Source: UBA12087 sp964370815 (lineage in GTDB: Bacteria > Chloroflexota > Anaerolineae > Anaerolineales > Villigracilaceae). From it: a DNA stretch of 64,000 bases. Positions 62,543-64,000 of the stretch are shown one piece after another. The stretch covers positions 1 through 64,000 of the forward strand of contig CAYJKQ010000009.1 in the NCBI GenBank assembly GCA_964370815.1, read 5' to 3'. Within the stretch, counting starts at the first letter, position 1, and every line of letters begins with the position of its first letter. The translations under genes and the position numbers were made by a program. The notes below the pieces were generated by a model. It was not told where the DNA came from. It was given only the letters and a program-made list of their open reading frames with translations, and made no database searches.

Positions 62543-62551
62543 TTATTGGAT
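62358..62551. repeat. Double copy of the dispersed repeat
   Basis: First unit GTAGGTTGGGTAGAGCGT to GAGCGAAACCCAACA, second unit TTTCGTTGGGTTTCACCC to CCCCTCAATCCAACCTACTT. The second matches the copy at 17269-17388 along its whole length. Its end abuts the TAA stop of the gene at 62543. Confidence 0.8.
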
Positions 62552-63010
62552 CAAGGTATCCAGGGTGAGGTGCTTAAGATCTTCGATGGTTTGTGCCTGG
62601 TCGATGGAGGGGTGGGCGGGGGCGTCGCGTAGTCTCTGGCGCTGAGCTTCGATCTGGTCCTGTTTGACTTTGTCCTTGTACGCCTTCGACATTTCGATAT
62701 CCAGGATTAAAAGGCGGGGGAGGCGCGCTGTCCGTAGAATGTCCCTGTGCAGTTCACGCGCCTTTGCCATGTCGTGCCCGATCTTGCCGAGGCCGGCATC
62801 ACACCAGGCATTGCGGTAAACTCGAGCCGGCAGGTCATTCTTGGTTATGACTTCCCACTTCTGGCAGGTGAGGTCTGTCCTGGCGATCTGCTCTTCGACG
62901 AGTTCCGCTGTAAATTCCCTATTAATGCCGGCATGGTCATTCAGGACAATAGACATTATGGCAATTGAGCCATCTGTTTGTACGATCTTGATTAATTTTT
63001 GTTCTACCAT
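62543..63010 (-). CDS. Probable phage-tail-associated protein
   Basis: A 155-aa protein: IKIVQTDGSIAIMSIVLNDH, VEEQIARTDLTCQKWEVITK, NDLPARVYRNAWCDAGLGKI, then a helical AKARELHRDIL. The pattern is that of short proteins found beside tail-fibre genes of phages; I cannot name the family. AGGAG precedes the ATG with eight bases. It begins 13 bp after the tail-like gene. Its last codon is followed directly by a dispersed repeat. Confidence 0.55.
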   Translation of the reverse strand: MVEQKLIKIVQTDGSIAIMSIVLNDHAGINREFTAELVEEQIARTDLTCQKWEVITKNDLPARVYRNAWCDAGLGKIGHDMAKARELHRDILRTARLPRLLILDIEMSKAYKDKVKQDQIEAQRQRLRDAPAHPSIDQAQTIEDLKHLTLDTLIQ

Positions 63011-63023
63011 GGTTTTGTGCTCC

Positions 63024-64000
63024 TTATTGAGCTCCGAATGCGACTGCCATCCATTCTTCGGGGTCGGTCTTGGCAGGGGTGGCAGGAATGACGTCCCAGG
63101 CTTCCATGTAGAAATAACCTACATTGGGAGTGCCAACGATGGAAGGAACCAGGATAGATGAAGTTGAGTTGGCTGCTTTGAGTGCAAGGATGGGAGGGTA
63201 AGTATTGGCAAGGAAATCTGTCTGGATCATGACCTGCATTCTTCCTGTGGCTGTGTCCACAATGCTATTGACATTGTATGATTCAAGAATGGTTGTGCTG
63301 TTGGCTGTGGCACGCAACCATACTTTGGCAGCCTGTTCGAGATATGGCATCCCTAATAAGCTGATAATCTGTGCTGTGGTCTTTTTTACAAATGTGCCGG
63401 AACCAGAGGCATAAAGGAAATCGCCGGCGGCGGTGGCGAGGGCATGTTTGATGTATTGGGTATGATCATCATCTGCCAGGCCGGCTAATCCGCCATGATC
63501 GATCTGCCCGCCGTCCCCGCCGGCATGGTTGTGACTGTCGCCGTTGGTGACTTCTCCGGCGTGGCCATGCAGGTCTATTCTGTTCAGTGCCTGTTGGATA
63601 TTAGAATCATCCTGACTTAGAATGCCGGTGAAACTACTCGATTGGATATTAGTTTCTAATGGACCACCATCTTCCTGATCTCCGCCGGGTGGTGTGTATG
63701 GTTTTTTGAACCTGCTCTTGGCGAATTTGGGATGGTAGGGTAGTTGGGTGACGATCTGCAACCAGGCCGGATTAGCTCCCTTGTTGAATATCTCGGTCAG
63801 TTCAAAACATCTGACCTTACCATAACTATCTGTAGACACTTTGAGCAAATCCCCCTGTTCAAGACGCAAGTCTGGTCTTTGGGTGTATTCATACATAACC
63901 CCATCGAAGACCTTTGCCCACTTCTGGAAAGTCGTGTCAGCTGAGGGATCATCCGCATCGGCGATAAACCCCAGGGATTTGAAGTCTGTGGGTGTTGTGG
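63024..64000 (-). CDS. Phage tail-fibre-like protein, truncated by the window edge
   Basis: The minus-strand frame is open to the window's end, so the true start is outside. Residues visible include TTPTDFKSLGFIADADDPSA at the edge and then MYEYTQRPDLRLEQGDLL. The core has the tail-protein signature NIQQALNRIDLHGHAGEVTN, GDGGQIDHGGLAGLADDDHT and QYIKHALATAAGDFLYASGS. It is probably the C-terminal part of a virion tail or base-plate protein from a prophage or tailocin-like element. The DHT-QY motif is common to such proteins. Confidence 0.7.
   Translation of the reverse strand, partial: TTPTDFKSLGFIADADDPSADTTFQKWAKVFDGVMYEYTQRPDLRLEQGDLLKVSTDSYGKVRCFELTEIFNKGANPAWLQIVTQLPYHPKFAKSRFKKPYTPPGGDQEDGGPLETNIQSSSFTGILSQDDSNIQQALNRIDLHGHAGEVTNGDSHNHAGGDGGQIDHGGLAGLADDDHTQYIKHALATAAGDFLYASGSGTFVKKTTAQIISLLGMPYLEQAAKVWLRATANSTTILESYNVNSIVDTATGRMQVMIQTDFLANTYPPILALKAANSTSSILVPSIVGTPNVGYFYMEAWDVIPATPAKTDPEEWMAVAFGAQ

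Noticed and set aside
62363..62632. 89-codon plus-strand frame
   Set aside because: It runs through the double dispersed repeat and the 3' end of a phage-like gene on the other strand.

Overview
The window looks like a chromosomal segment of a Chloroflexota bacterium, probably class Anaerolineae. This is inferred from the mixture of genes, not from a marker gene. The clues are many lipoproteins with Thr/Pro-rich linkers after the lipobox, very large PAS/GAF signalling proteins, a DUF3068 protein, an FMN riboswitch driving an ABC uptake system of the RibXY type, MutS2, and many small DinB, GNAT and TfoX-like genes. There are no rRNA or tRNA genes that I can see and no CRISPR array.

Layout. 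1-1.8 kb: an AT-rich islet with two nuclease-type genes (Mrr-like and VRR-NUC-like) bordered by dispersed repeats. 1.9-8.2 kb: MFS drug exporter, a tandem pair of unknown membrane-anchored proteins, a PHB-depolymerase-type esterase, GNAT, a 53-residue ORF translationally coupled to a small Ras/MglA-like GTPase, and a Nudix hydrolase. 8.5-13.4 kb: a 56-residue membrane microprotein gene inside inverted repeats, then a heterodimeric ABC exporter whose two halves are separated by a GxxExxY gene with its characteristic palindromes. 13.4-18.4 kb: a TIM-barrel-type lipoprotein between direct repeats, a structured hairpin, a 37-residue Lys-rich protein, TfoX-N, SnoaL-like and DinB genes. 18.5-27.4 kb: a signalling operon on the minus strand (CheB-CheR-PAS fusion, PAS-GGDEF cyclase, six-PAS/GAF histidine kinase, NarL-type regulator) interrupted by a four-helix-bundle (23S-IVS-type) gene. 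27.8-32.4 kb: a plus-strand operon with a consensus promoter and tandem operator-like sites, encoding a membrane protein, a winged-helix regulator and a NatAB-like ABC exporter.

32.4-51 kb: beta-propeller and FG-GAP lipoproteins, a nucleotidyltransferase, GNAT and B3/B4 genes together with a fused, internally deleted copy of that pair, a squalene/phytoene-synthase-like gene, an O-acyltransferase, DinB genes, MgtC, MutS2 with a detached remnant of its own 3' end, TfoX-N, a HicB-DinB fusion and a YdcF protein. 51.3-54.3 kb: an ABC uptake operon (permease, lipoprotein binding protein, ATPase) behind an FMN riboswitch, so probably flavin or flavin-precursor import. 54.5-62.2 kb: a ferredoxin, then an operon of stand-alone receiver, NMT1/THI5-type binding lipoprotein, DUF3068 protein and a 1600-residue dCache-HAMP-PAS4-GAF3-HD-GYP protein, a probable ligand-to-c-di-GMP degradation pathway. 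62.5-64 kb: two phage-tail-like genes, the last running off the window.

At least nine copies or half-copies of a palindromic GTAGGTTGGGTTGAG...CGAAACCCAAC repeat and three of a second palindrome family sit in the intergenic gaps. Several loci show duplication followed by deletion, so this part of the chromosome appears to be plastic. The most unusual items are the chimeric GNAT/B3-B4 remnant, the mutS2 tail remnant, the binding-protein/HD-GYP operon, the 53-aa/GTPase pair and the wobble-conserved hairpin at 15.4 kb.
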